Positions 1-7,494 of a DNA stretch of 64,000 bases are shown in pieces. The translations under genes were made by a program, and so were the position numbers. The notes under the pieces are model-generated. The model saw only the letters and a list, made by a program, of their open reading frames with translations, did not search any database and was not told the DNA's origin. Every line of letters starts with the position of its first letter. Positions within the stretch are counted from its first letter, which is position 1. The DNA is from JANXYY01 sp035530875 (GTDB lineage: Bacteria > Actinomycetota > Actinomycetes > Nanopelagicales > Nanopelagicaceae), in the NCBI GenBank assembly GCA_035530875.1, contig DATKUB010000012.1, forward strand, positions 4,485 through 68,484. The letters are read 5' to 3'.

Positions 1-353
1 TCTGGACTTGCGGCCGACTTAGTCACCGCCGATGCATACGCCTTCTCAGCGGCCAACACGGGCGCCTTGGCATGCACTGCAACAGCGTTGAAAGAATTCA
101 TGGCGGTCTTGACCTTTGTTCGACGCACCACTTCCGCCTTCTTGGCTGCAACGAGGAAGGCTCTACGACTTGGGTTTACCTCCGTCAAATACCGAGCGTG
201 CGCTTTAGAAAGCGCCTTCGCATAGGTAGCAGTCGCGATCTTTATTTTGCCGGATTGGGCACTCGTTAGTGCGTAAGCCGACCCGCTGACCACAGACCCA
301 ATTAAGAGGGCGCCAAGCACAGCCATCGATACCGCAGTAATTCTGGACTTCAT
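1..353 (-). CDS. Secreted Ala/Lys-rich protein, N-terminal part (cut by window edge)
   Basis: The reading frame starts at an ATG at 353 behind a strong ribosome site (GGGAGGAAG, 5 bases upstream) and is still open at base 1, giving 117 codons. The first 28 residues form a signal peptide with a basic start (MKSR), a hydrophobic core and an AYA-type cleavage site. The mature part is rich in Ala, Lys and Val with no Cys, and looks helical (for example FLVAAKKAEVVRRTKVKT). I recognise no family. It is probably exported to the wall or medium. The missing C-terminus could hold a domain that would change this view. Confidence 0.75.
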   Translation of the reverse strand, partial: MKSRITAVSMAVLGALLIGSVVSGSAYALTSAQSGKIKIATATYAKALSKAHARYLTEVNPSRRAFLVAAKKAEVVRRTKVKTAMNSFNAVAVHAKAPVLAAEKAYASAVTKSAASP

Positions 354-703
354 GTTCTTCCTCCCTTAGTTCTGTGTAGGGAAGCGAATGAATTTCTGAA
401 CGCATTACCCAAAAATCGACGATCAAAGGGTGTTCACAAGATTCAGCCCGCCTTCTCACAGGCTGTCTGGTTTGACCAGGAGGAATCAGGCTCGAAATAA
501 ACCGTAAGAGGGGTGACAGAATGGCTCTCGGGGAACTGACAGTTTCGATGCCGTTACGCCTTTACGAATCACCATCAAGTTGGTGCGCGAGTCAACTTTG
601 TTATGCGAGAGCGAGAGAGTTTCCGGTTAAATATCTAAAAGTGAAAGCAGTGTGTTTGACGGGAGGCGAGCCGCCGCTCGGCGAAATGAAACCACCCAGA
701 ATA
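354..703. other. Intergenic region without a convincing gene
   Basis: This 350-base stretch separates tRNA-Thr from the secreted-protein gene on the same strand. Short frames on both strands have no recognisable protein character. It must hold the promoter of the gene starting at 353, but I cannot place a clear -35/-10 pair. A small hairpin lies at 667-680 (CGAGC, 4-base loop, GCTCG) just past the tRNA 3' end. No T-run follows it, so it could be a weak tRNA terminator at most. Confidence 0.4.
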
Positions 704-779
704 TGGAGCCGACGAGCGGAATCGAACCGCTAACCCCCGCATTACAAGTGCGGTGCGCTACCAATTGCGCCACGTCGGC
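704..779 (-). tRNA. tRNA-Thr (anticodon TGT)
   Basis: The minus strand reads as a 76-base tRNA. The acceptor stem GCCGACG pairs with CGTCGGC. The anticodon arm has loop CTTGTAA between CCGCA and TGCGG, giving anticodon TGT, which reads ACA. The T arm contains GGTTCGATTCC. Discriminator T and CCA are encoded at 704-707. It stands alone, 350 bases from the next minus-strand gene. Confidence 0.95.
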
Positions 780-846
780 ATCTAACAATCCTGAACTTTG
801 CTGGGTAATTATGTCAGGTCAATCGCGGTGTTTTTCCCGTTCCAGG

Positions 847-1083
847 TCAGCGCCAATACCCAAGAGCCCGAAGCAGTTCCTCTGCATCGACCTCCAGGGC
901 ATCGCAGAGCGGCTGGATGTTATGCGCACCAGGCTCTTGCTGACGGTTGAAGTAGCGGTAGATGGTGCCTCGATCTATGCCAGAGGCCCGAGCCAAATCC
1001 TCCAGGGATCCGAACCCGAGCGCGGTCATCCTGTCTCGCAACCAGGCGGCAGTTCTAATTGCGGAACGTTGGTTAGGTGGCAT
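847..1083 (-). CDS. Small XRE-type helix-turn-helix regulator
   Basis: This 78-residue protein is essentially one lambda-repressor/XRE DNA-binding domain. The stretch LEDLARASGIDRGTIYRYFN is helix-turn-helix, and the C-terminal helix PLCDALEVDAEELLRALG closes the five-helix fold. There is no ligand or dimerisation domain. It is divergent from an AbrB-like gene with 135 bases between them, so it may regulate itself and that neighbour. The function assignment is from the fold only; the target is unknown. Confidence 0.8.
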   Translation of the reverse strand: MPPNQRSAIRTAAWLRDRMTALGFGSLEDLARASGIDRGTIYRYFNRQQEPGAHNIQPLCDALEVDAEELLRALGYWR

Positions 1084-1218
1084 CTATTTATCGTCGTTCG
1101 TCTCAGGGGGAATTTTGGGTCACGCTCAGTAGAGCGGGATATTACCCATAGTTGGGGCGCTACCCACATATTGCTTTACCACCCAGATCTAGGCCGCTGC
1201 AAGCGCTCAGATAGACCC

Positions 1219-1617
1219 ATGGAAACCCTGCTGCAGACCCCCGTGGTCGAAGCAGGACGCATCTCTTTGGTGGCCACAGCCAGCTTCATGGGCTGGAAGG
1301 TCAATTCCCGGGTCTACTTTGAGTTTCTAGAAGAAAGCAAGGCCTGGGTGTTACGTCAACGCGATGTACCGCAATTCGTTAGAGCTCATCGAGCTACTTA
1401 TTCTGCAATCGAATCGTTTATCGACGCTAAGCATCGCCTCAGCATCCCGCGCGTTGTTCTTGACACTCTCGGCATCGAACTTCAGAGCCAAGCGTTCGTT
1501 CTTGCCGTTCGCCCAAGGAGCAAAAAGAAAAATCCGAGAGTTGAGCCAGCAGTCTTTCTGTTATCCGCAAATGACGCCGCGCAAATTGTGATAAAAGCCA
1601 TCAACGATTCAGGATAG
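1219..1617 (+). CDS. Probable SpoVT/AbrB-like DNA-binding protein
   Basis: The frame is open from 652, but its upstream part runs antisense through tRNA-Thr and cannot be coding. The first ATG in protein-like sequence is at 1219, giving 132 residues. Residues about 70-105 contain IDAKHRLSIPRVVLDTLGIE, which fits the swapped-hairpin AbrB/MraZ motif (xxxRixIPxxxxxxLgi). The N-terminal half (GRISLVATASFMGWKVNSRV) is unassigned. It is divergent from the small XRE gene. The family call is moderate; no strong ribosome site precedes the ATG. Confidence 0.55.
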   Translation: METLLQTPVVEAGRISLVATASFMGWKVNSRVYFEFLEESKAWVLRQRDVPQFVRAHRATYSAIESFIDAKHRLSIPRVVLDTLGIELQSQAFVLAVRPRSKKKNPRVEPAVFLLSANDAAQIVIKAINDSG

Positions 1618-1641
1618 ACCAAATGCCCGGTTGTAGCAGCA

Positions 1642-1956
1642 CTAGTTAGAAACGCAACCTGATTTATCTGCGGCGTAAAAGTGCTCGAGTTGCGACTTTG
1701 CCTTAAGCCAGACCGCGTGCGCCTGTTTCAAGGCGTCTGCTTCTGGTGAGACTGCAAGTTTCCCATCTGCCGCGATTTCCGCCATGCGCTCCGCGTATCT
1801 AGCTTTGGTTATCCGATTGGTATAGGTACTGGCCGACACACGAAAGGCCACGCACACCGGGTCATTGACTGCCCTAGTGTGACTAGAACAGCCAGATAGC
1901 ACGCCACTTCCCACCAAAATTGACAGACCAAGCGCTAGTTGCCGGCGCGCGCTCAT
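1642..1956 (-). CDS. Small putative lipoprotein
   Basis: This 104-residue protein has a lipoprotein signal with lipobox LSGC, so Cys23 should be lipidated. The mature part has two further Cys (VCVAF and the C-terminal SGCVSN) that could form a disulfide, and a long helix through ADALKQAHAVWLKAKSQLEHF. The family is not recognised. Its ATG overlaps the rlmB stop by ATGA, so it is the last gene of the carD-ispD-ispF-cysS-rlmB run and is probably translationally coupled. Confidence 0.75.
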   Translation of the reverse strand: MSARRQLALGLSILVGSGVLSGCSSHTRAVNDPVCVAFRVSASTYTNRITKARYAERMAEIAADGKLAVSPEADALKQAHAVWLKAKSQLEHFYAADKSGCVSN

Positions 1957-2939
1957 GGCCTGGCGTTGGCCACTGCGTGCAGAACGATGCTTGCCGCCAC
2001 TGAAGCATTTAGCGATTCAGTGGCTGAGTGCATCGGAATGGAAACAATCAAGTCGCAAGTTTCGCTCACTAACCGCGAAAGCCCTTTACCTTCACTGCCT
2101 ATTACGATCATTAGCGGATCGGCGCCATCTTTGAAATCGGTGATATTCAGATCGCCATCTGCGTCTAATCCAATTACGACGCAGCCAAGGTCCTTGGCCT
2201 TTTCGATGGCGCGAACGAGGTTGGTCACTCGAGCAACCGGTAACCTCGCAGCCGCTCCAGCCGCCGTCTTCCAAGCGGAGGCAGTCATATTCGCCGCCCT
2301 GCGCTCTGGAACCACAACCCCATGCGCGCCGAAAGCAGAAGCGCTTCGAATAATGGCGCCGAGATTGCGTGGATCTGTTACTCCGTCCAGCGCAATAATG
2401 AGCGGAGCGGCCTCCTCGTCTTTTGCAATATCAAATAGATCTTCAAGATCCGCGTACTCATAAGGCGGGATCGTGAGAATGATGCCCTGATGTACCGCGC
2501 CTTCGCTCTGTCGGTCTAAATCAGCACGCGGAACCTCACGCATCGGGATCTTGGCTTCAATTGCGAGAGTGAGCGATTCGCGAATACGGTCATCAACATC
2601 AATTCGAGTAGCAATCAGCAATTCCTTAGCTGGCACCTTGGCTCGAAGAGCTTCTAGGACACTGTTTCTGCCAGCGACCAACTCATTTCCATCTCGCTTC
2701 ATTCGCCCACCGGAACCTGCCGGCGCACGTGGAGCACGGACAGAGGTCTTGGCCACCCGTTCTGGCTTGCCAGCTGCTGGCTTCGCTTTTCGCTTTGCGG
2801 CCGGGTGGTAAGTCCGCTCTTCTGCCTTTGGGGTCGGGCCGCGTCCAGCTAGGGCGCGCCGGTTCTTGCCGCCGGTACCAACCGAGGGACCCTTTTTTGA
2901 CTTGGCCACAGCGCCGCGTCGAGATGAGTTGCCAGCCAC
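1953..2939 (-). CDS. rlmB: 23S rRNA (guanosine-2'-O)-methyltransferase, TrmH/SpoU family
   Basis: It methylates a ribose 2'-OH in 23S rRNA using SAM. The 328-residue protein has a long basic disordered N-terminus (about 90 residues rich in Lys, Arg, Ala), then a substrate-binding domain starting GNELVAGRNSVLEALRA. The trefoil-knot SPOUT domain carries the three SpoU motifs: DGVTDPRNLGAIIRSA, IVIGSEGKGLSR and IPMHSATESLNASVAASI. I chose GTG 2939 because GGAG sits 7 bases ahead of it and it follows the cysS stop. A longer frame from GTG 2960 would overlap cysS by 20 bases. The actinobacterial cysS-rlmB order supports the call. Confidence 0.9.
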   Translation of the reverse strand: MAGNSSRRGAVAKSKKGPSVGTGGKNRRALAGRGPTPKAEERTYHPAAKRKAKPAAGKPERVAKTSVRAPRAPAGSGGRMKRDGNELVAGRNSVLEALRAKVPAKELLIATRIDVDDRIRESLTLAIEAKIPMREVPRADLDRQSEGAVHQGIILTIPPYEYADLEDLFDIAKDEEAAPLIIALDGVTDPRNLGAIIRSASAFGAHGVVVPERRAANMTASAWKTAAGAAARLPVARVTNLVRAIEKAKDLGCVVIGLDADGDLNITDFKDGADPLMIVIGSEGKGLSRLVSETCDLIVSIPMHSATESLNASVAASIVLHAVANARP

Positions 2940-2940
2940 G

Positions 2941-4365
2941 TTACTTCTCCGTCTTGCCACTCGGTGGCGTGTAGGTCCAGCGCGAACCAGAAGGACTGTC
3001 TTCGATCTGGATTCCTGCAGCAGCTATCTCATCTCTGATGAGATCCGCTTCCGCCCAATCTTTACGTTCACGAGCGCTTGTGCGTTGTGTTAGCACAACC
3101 TGAATGAGCGAATCAACGACCTGCGTGAGATCAGATGATTCATTAGCCCAAGGACCGTCATGGGGGTCACACCCCAGGATCGAAAGCATCGCTCGAACAG
3201 ATCCGAGTCCCTTGCGAACGCCAACAGCGTCATTGGCTGCTAGCGCAGTGTTCCCATCTCGTACGTGCTCGGCGATCACAGCCAGCGCTTGCGGCACAGC
3301 CAGGTCGTCGTCTAAAGCAGACGCGAAGGTTTCTGGGACACGTGCATCGACAAAAGTCTCGCCGATTGATTCTTCCGCCCGCCTGACGAAATTTTCGATC
3401 CGTCGATATCCAGTGGCTGCCTCCGCTAAAGCCTCGGGCGAAAATTCGATCATTGAGCGATAGTGCGCAGAATTTAGGTACCAACGTAATTCAACCCCGC
3501 GAGTTGATTTCAAGATCTCTTCGACTTTGAGCGAATTCCCGAGCGACTTGCTCATCTTTTCCCCAGAGAGCGTCACCCATGCGTTGTGCATCCAGAGTTG
3601 AGCGAATCCATACCCAGCCGCCGTGGATTGAGCAATCTCGTTCTCATGATGGGGAAAGATCAAATCGAGACCGCCACCGTGAATATCGAACGTCTCACCC
3701 AGATAAGTCTTGATCATGGCACTGCACTCAAGATGCCAGCCTGGACGTCCAGTCCCCCAAGGCGTCTGCCATGAAGGTTCACCGGGCTTGGCAGATTTCC
3801 AGAGCGCAAAATCGCGAGGATCCTTCTTACTTGCAACTTCGTCTGCTCGATCGCTGTCGGGAGCCGGCTGAAGTTCATCGAGTTTCTGACCTGATAGCGA
3901 GAGGTAATTGTCTAGGGAGCGAACATCCATATAGACATCGCCATTGCCCGGCGCATAAGCATGCCCGAGATAGATAAGGCGCTCCATTAACTCGATCATC
4001 TGAGTGATATGCCCGGTTGCCCGCGGCTCATAAGTTGGAAGAAGGCAGTTAAGTGCGGCGTACGCCTCGACAAATGCCCGCTCGTATTTCAGGGCCAGTG
4101 CCCACCAAGGCATGCCCTCACTTTCAGCATTTGCCAGAATCTTGTCATCGATGTCGGTCACATTACGGATGAAGGTGACCTCATAGCCGTGCCCGGCGGC
4201 GAGCCAGCGACGAAGCACATCGAAATTGAGGCCACTCCGCACGTGTCCAATGTGAGGGGCAGCCTGAACCGTGGCCCCACAGAGATAGATCGATACTTTG
4301 CCAGGCACCAGAGGCCAGAATTCGCGCGTCTGTCTGGTCGAGGTGTCGTAAAGGTGCAAGGTCAC
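2941..4365 (-). CDS. cysS: Cysteinyl-tRNA synthetase
   Basis: A class I aminoacyl-tRNA synthetase that charges tRNA-Cys. The 474-residue length is normal. The N-terminus shows the zinc-ligand Cys in YLCGATVQ, then the HIGH motif as PHIGHVRSG, then FIRNVTDIDDKI. The KMSKS loop is SGEKMSKSLGNSL. The C-terminal DALR and tail domain ends ERKDWAEADLIRDEIAAAGI. It is CysS rather than the mycothiol ligase MshC, judged by length and by the C-terminal domain. Start GTG 4365 overlaps the ispF stop (GTGA). Confidence 0.95.
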   Translation of the reverse strand: MTLHLYDTSTRQTREFWPLVPGKVSIYLCGATVQAAPHIGHVRSGLNFDVLRRWLAAGHGYEVTFIRNVTDIDDKILANAESEGMPWWALALKYERAFVEAYAALNCLLPTYEPRATGHITQMIELMERLIYLGHAYAPGNGDVYMDVRSLDNYLSLSGQKLDELQPAPDSDRADEVASKKDPRDFALWKSAKPGEPSWQTPWGTGRPGWHLECSAMIKTYLGETFDIHGGGLDLIFPHHENEIAQSTAAGYGFAQLWMHNAWVTLSGEKMSKSLGNSLKVEEILKSTRGVELRWYLNSAHYRSMIEFSPEALAEAATGYRRIENFVRRAEESIGETFVDARVPETFASALDDDLAVPQALAVIAEHVRDGNTALAANDAVGVRKGLGSVRAMLSILGCDPHDGPWANESSDLTQVVDSLIQVVLTQRTSARERKDWAEADLIRDEIAAAGIQIEDSPSGSRWTYTPPSGKTEK

Positions 4366-4850
4366 GTCCCAAGCCTAACTTTTACAAGGGCGGTTGCGAT
4401 CGCGGCTAGGCCCTCGCTCCGGCCCGTAACGCCAAGACGGTCGGTCGTCGTGGCTGAAACCGAGACTATGGCGCCACCAAGTGCCGCGCTCATGGCTGCT
4501 TGCGCCTCTTCGCGCCTGGCAGACATCTGGGGCCGGTTTCCAACAACCTGAACACTCACGTTTACTATTTCGAAACCAGCAATCTCTAGCCGGTGATTGA
4601 CTTCGGCCAAAAGTGCAGCCCCTGACGCTTCTGCCCAATCCGGATGGTCGGTGCCGAAAATCCCGCCGAGGTCACCGAGGCCTGCCGCAGAGAGGAGAGC
4701 ATCGCAGACCGAATGTGCAGCCACATCGCCATCGGAATGGCCTTCGCAGCCAATCTCGCCTGGCCAATCAAGGCAAGCCAGAGCCATCGGGCGGGTCGAG
4801 TCCGTCGAGAACTTATGTACATCAAGTCCGCTGCCAACTCGTAGGCTCAT
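4362..4850 (-). CDS. ispF: 2-C-methyl-D-erythritol 2,4-cyclodiphosphate synthase
   Basis: The fifth enzyme of the MEP isoprenoid pathway; it cyclises CDP-ME 2-phosphate to MEcPP with loss of CMP. The 162 residues are full length. Metal-binding residues are in GSGLDVHKF (Asp and His) and GHSDGDVAAH, with substrate-loop residues in GDLGGIFGTDHPDW. The C-terminal signature is TTDRLGVTGRSEGLAAIA. It overlaps ispD by ATGA and cysS by GTGA. Coupling with ispD is usual for consecutive MEP enzymes. Confidence 0.95.
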   Translation of the reverse strand: MSLRVGSGLDVHKFSTDSTRPMALACLDWPGEIGCEGHSDGDVAAHSVCDALLSAAGLGDLGGIFGTDHPDWAEASGAALLAEVNHRLEIAGFEIVNVSVQVVGNRPQMSARREEAQAAMSAALGGAIVSVSATTTDRLGVTGRSEGLAAIATALVKVRLGT

Positions 4851-5539
4851 AACTTCGCACCCTTACGTCTCATAAGTCGGTGGAACTTCAAATCGGCCGG
4901 CGTCGTAATCTTGCGGGCGCGCTCGTCGCCGAGAATAACGAGAACTTTCTCGCCGAGAGCTTCGACCAAGGATGAGTCATCCGTTCCAAGGAGATCACGG
5001 CTTCGAGCTTCGCGATGAGCATGTTCAATCAGATCGCGAGTGAAACCCTGCGGAGTTTGAACGGCCCTGAGTGTCTCACGGTCGTATGTGCTCACAACAA
5101 ATCCTTTTTCGTCAACGGACTTAATCGTGTCCGAGACTTCAATTGCCGGAATAACCGCGGTGGCACCCTTGTGCAGCGCGCGGAGAATCCGACGCATCAT
5201 CGAAACCGGCGCGAAAGCGCGGGCGGCATCGTGAATTAAAACAAACTCGATATCACTAGACAGGTGGGCCAACGCCAACTGAACGCTTTCGGTCCGACTT
5301 TCCCCACCGATGATGACAGTTACCGGAACATGCAAACTCCGAAGTGATTTCGCCATTTCAACTTCATAGCCCGCTGGCGCAGTCACAACAATCTCATCAA
5401 CAATCTTGCCGAGTCTCATTGCGGCCCGATTAACGAGAGTACGGCGACCAACCTTCACCAAGGCTTTGGGTTTGCTGGTGCCAAGACGCTGACCACTCCC
5501 GGCGGCCGCAATTATCCCGGCCGACTTAGGCGCCGCCAT
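4847..5539 (-). CDS. ispD: 2-C-methyl-D-erythritol 4-phosphate cytidylyltransferase
   Basis: It transfers CMP from CTP to MEP, the third MEP-pathway step. The 230 residues begin MAAPKSAGIIAAAGSGQRLG, the nucleotide-binding signature. A later motif is FVLIHDAARAFAPVSM. Start ATG 5539 is preferred because it lies 10 bases after the carD stop and puts the signature at the N-terminus. The frame stays open to 5611 but that would overlap carD. The carD-ispD-ispF order is typical of actinobacteria. Confidence 0.93.
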   Translation of the reverse strand: MAAPKSAGIIAAAGSGQRLGTSKPKALVKVGRRTLVNRAAMRLGKIVDEIVVTAPAGYEVEMAKSLRSLHVPVTVIIGGESRTESVQLALAHLSSDIEFVLIHDAARAFAPVSMMRRILRALHKGATAVIPAIEVSDTIKSVDEKGFVVSTYDRETLRAVQTPQGFTRDLIEHAHREARSRDLLGTDDSSLVEALGEKVLVILGDERARKITTPADLKFHRLMRRKGAKL

Positions 5540-5549
5540 TAGAGCGCCC

Positions 5550-6032
5550 TTAAGAAGCGAGTACTTCGTCGAGAATCGACTCAGCCTTGACTTCGTCTGT
5601 CTTCTCGGCAAGCGCCAACTCGCTGATTAGAATCTGGCGCGCTTTTGCAAGCATTCGCTTTTCGCCTGCAGAGAGTCCGCGATCCTTGTCGCGACGGAAA
5701 AGATCGCGCACAACTTCGGCAACCTTGATCACATCGCCGGAGGCGAGCTTCTCCAGGTTTGCCTTATAGCGCCTTGACCAGTTCGTCGGCTCTTCTGTGT
5801 AGGGCTGGCGAAGTACAGAGAAGACCTCCTGGAGGCCCTCCTTGTCGACAACGTCACGCACTCCGACCAAATCTACGTTTTCGGCAGGAACTCGGACGGT
5901 CAATTCGCCCTGGGCGATCTTGAGCACGAGGTAGGTCTTCTGTTCGCCTTTAATCAATCTGGTCTCAATCGACTCGATTAGAGCCGCACCATGGTGAGGA
6001 TAAACAACGGTCTCGCCAACCTGAAACGACAT
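5550..6032 (-). CDS. carD: CarD-family RNA polymerase-binding transcription regulator
   Basis: CarD binds the RNA polymerase beta subunit and stabilises open promoter complexes, mainly at rRNA and housekeeping promoters. The 160-residue protein starts MSFQVGETVVYPHHGAALIE at ATG 6032, behind AAAGGGAA. The N-terminal RNAP-interaction domain covers roughly residues 1-55. The rest is the helical DNA-binding part with NWSRRYKANLEKLASGD, including the conserved Trp. The longer frame to 6104 lacks family similarity. It heads the operon carD-ispD-ispF-cysS-rlmB-lipoprotein. Confidence 0.93.
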   Translation of the reverse strand: MSFQVGETVVYPHHGAALIESIETRLIKGEQKTYLVLKIAQGELTVRVPAENVDLVGVRDVVDKEGLQEVFSVLRQPYTEEPTNWSRRYKANLEKLASGDVIKVAEVVRDLFRRDKDRGLSAGEKRMLAKARQILISELALAEKTDEVKAESILDEVLAS

Positions 6033-6056
6033 ATGTTCCCTTTCATACCTGGGCGT

Positions 6057-6080
6057 CAAAGGGTAGGAAAAACCCCTTTG
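6057..6080 (-). promoter_or_regulatory. Hairpin-capable inverted repeat in the carD leader
   Basis: CAAAGGG and CCCTTTG form a perfect 7-base inverted repeat with a 10-base loop. It lies 25 bases upstream of the carD ATG on the minus strand. If transcribed it would be a hairpin in the 5' leader; as DNA it could bind a dimeric regulator. There is no T-run, so it is not an intrinsic terminator. Confidence 0.35.
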
Positions 6081-6296
6081 CAATGAGCCAAGTTTACCAG
6101 CCATTTGGGCCCATTCCTATTTGAAGATCTGCTCGTTTCCCCAGGTCAGATGGGGTGACATGGCCTAAATCGAGGGTTGACAAGCCAACCTTTGTCGTGC
6201 TTCAGGTAGCCTTGGCCGACTGTTGGGTCGTGCCGCTCTGACGCTCCAGTTTGCAGTAAGTTCTACCCAGCAAGTTCGACTCAAGGAGCAATAAGG

Positions 6297-6779
6297 GTGT
6301 CCAAGTTCACTAGATCTGCCGTCGTGATCGCGCTTGCCCTGGCCTTGGCCGGCTGTGGAGCAGGTAAAGACGCTGCCGTATTCAAGCCATACACACCTAC
6401 CGATGGCAACCAGGGTGCGACCCAAGACGTCAAGGTTCGAGATGTCGTCGTTGTTGCGATGCCGGATGGAACAGGTGTTGTTGTCGGAACCATTGTGCAG
6501 ACTGGTGCCACACAAGATGAACTCACCAGTATCACTGTCAATGGGCAGCCCGCCGTCATCACACCCTCATTACCGCTCCTCAACCAGAATGCGCCGGTGC
6601 GTTTAGCTGGTGACTCCGCCAACGCCTCAGCAGATGTACCCAGTCTGAACGCAACGCCAGGAACACTTGCAACAGTCGAATTTACTTTTCAAACCAGTGG
6701 CATTGTGACACTTAACGCAATTGTTCGAGACAACACCCAGGAATTTTCCGGTGTTACTTCAACTCCGTTTCAAGGCTGA
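6297..6779 (+). CDS. Putative lipoprotein of unknown function
   Basis: This 160-residue protein starts at GTG 6297 with AAGGAG upstream. The signal peptide ends in lipobox LAGC, so the Cys at about residue 20 should be lipidated. The mature part is beta-rich and Val/Thr-rich (VKVRDVVVVAMPDGTGVVVGTIV and a C-terminal VEFTFQTSGIVTLNAIV), reminiscent of an immunoglobulin-like surface fold. I do not recognise a named family. It is divergent from carD with 264 bases between. A TTGACA at 6177-6182 is a possible -35 element, but no matching -10 stands at the usual spacing. Confidence 0.75.
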   Translation: MSKFTRSAVVIALALALAGCGAGKDAAVFKPYTPTDGNQGATQDVKVRDVVVVAMPDGTGVVVGTIVQTGATQDELTSITVNGQPAVITPSLPLLNQNAPVRLAGDSANASADVPSLNATPGTLATVEFTFQTSGIVTLNAIVRDNTQEFSGVTSTPFQG

Positions 6780-6813
6780 CACGACTTCTTAATTCAGAGA
6801 ACGCCCGAGATTT

Positions 6814-7494
6814 TCAGGCTTCGAATTTGTAGCCGAGGCCGCGGAGGGTTATCAAGTGCACAGGGTTTGCCGGGTCCTTTTCGATTTTCGAACGCAATCG
6901 TTTGATGTGAACGTCAAGGGTCTTCGTGTCGCCCACATAGTCGCTGCCCCACACTCGGTCAATGAGTTGCATGCGCGTCAGAACTCGTCCTGCATTTCGA
7001 AGGAGAATTTCAAGGAGTTCAAATTCCTTTAACGGAAGCTGGACTCGCTCACCATTGACCGATACTTCGTGGCGTTCGGTATCCATACGCACACCATCAA
7101 AGTCCAACACAGAATCTCCGGCGTCCTCAAAATCGCCCTGACGTCTAAGAACTGCACGAATGCGAGCTGTCAATTCGCGTGATGAATATGGCTTCGTGAC
7201 GTAGTCGTCGGCACCAAGCTCCAATCCCACCACTTTGTCTATCTCGCTGTCCTTAGCGGTAAGCATGATGATGGGGACCGAAGATCGGGCGCGAATCTGA
7301 CGACAAACTTCAGTGCCAGAAAGGCCAGGAAGCATCAGATCCAGGAGGACCAAATCGGCTCCGGTGCGTTCAAATTCCGCCACTGCTTTTGTCCCGGTGT
7401 CGGCCACATTTACCTCAAAGCCTTCCTTCTGCAGAAGAAAAACGAGCGCCTCGGAAAATGATGCCTCGTCTTCTACGACCAAGATCTTGGTCAT
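6814..7494 (-). CDS. regX3: RegX3-type response regulator (phosphate)
   Basis: An OmpR/PhoB-family regulator of 226 residues. The receiver domain (about 1-115) has acidic residues VVEDE, phosphoacceptor Asp52 in LVLLDLMLPG, and Lys in YVTKPYSSREL. The winged-helix domain (about 130-226) carries RVLTRMQLIDRVWGSDYVGDTKTLDVHIKRLRSKIE. It overlaps the sensor kinase gene by ATGA. In mycobacteria RegX3 activates phosphate-scavenging genes. The neighbours phoU and gpm and a PHO-box-like element nearby support that role here. Confidence 0.9.
   Translation of the reverse strand: MTKILVVEDEASFSEALVFLLQKEGFEVNVADTGTKAVAEFERTGADLVLLDLMLPGLSGTEVCRQIRARSSVPIIMLTAKDSEIDKVVGLELGADDYVTKPYSSRELTARIRAVLRRQGDFEDAGDSVLDFDGVRMDTERHEVSVNGERVQLPLKEFELLEILLRNAGRVLTRMQLIDRVWGSDYVGDTKTLDVHIKRLRSKIEKDPANPVHLITLRGLGYKFEA

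Noticed and set aside
205..459. Minus-strand 84-codon frame near the left edge
   Set aside because: It overlaps the start of the secreted protein in another frame and has low-complexity, Cys/Trp-rich sequence of no family; the signal-peptide frame with a strong ribosome site is far better.
652..1218. Upstream part of the long plus-strand open frame that reaches 1617
   Set aside because: It runs antisense through tRNA-Thr (704-779) and through the XRE gene, and the translation has no protein-like pattern before about codon 190. Only 1219-1617 is kept.
6165..6296. A sigma-70 promoter at TTGACA 6177-6182
   Set aside because: No TANNNT hexamer lies 16-19 bases downstream; the nearest (TAGCCT) is 24 bases away.
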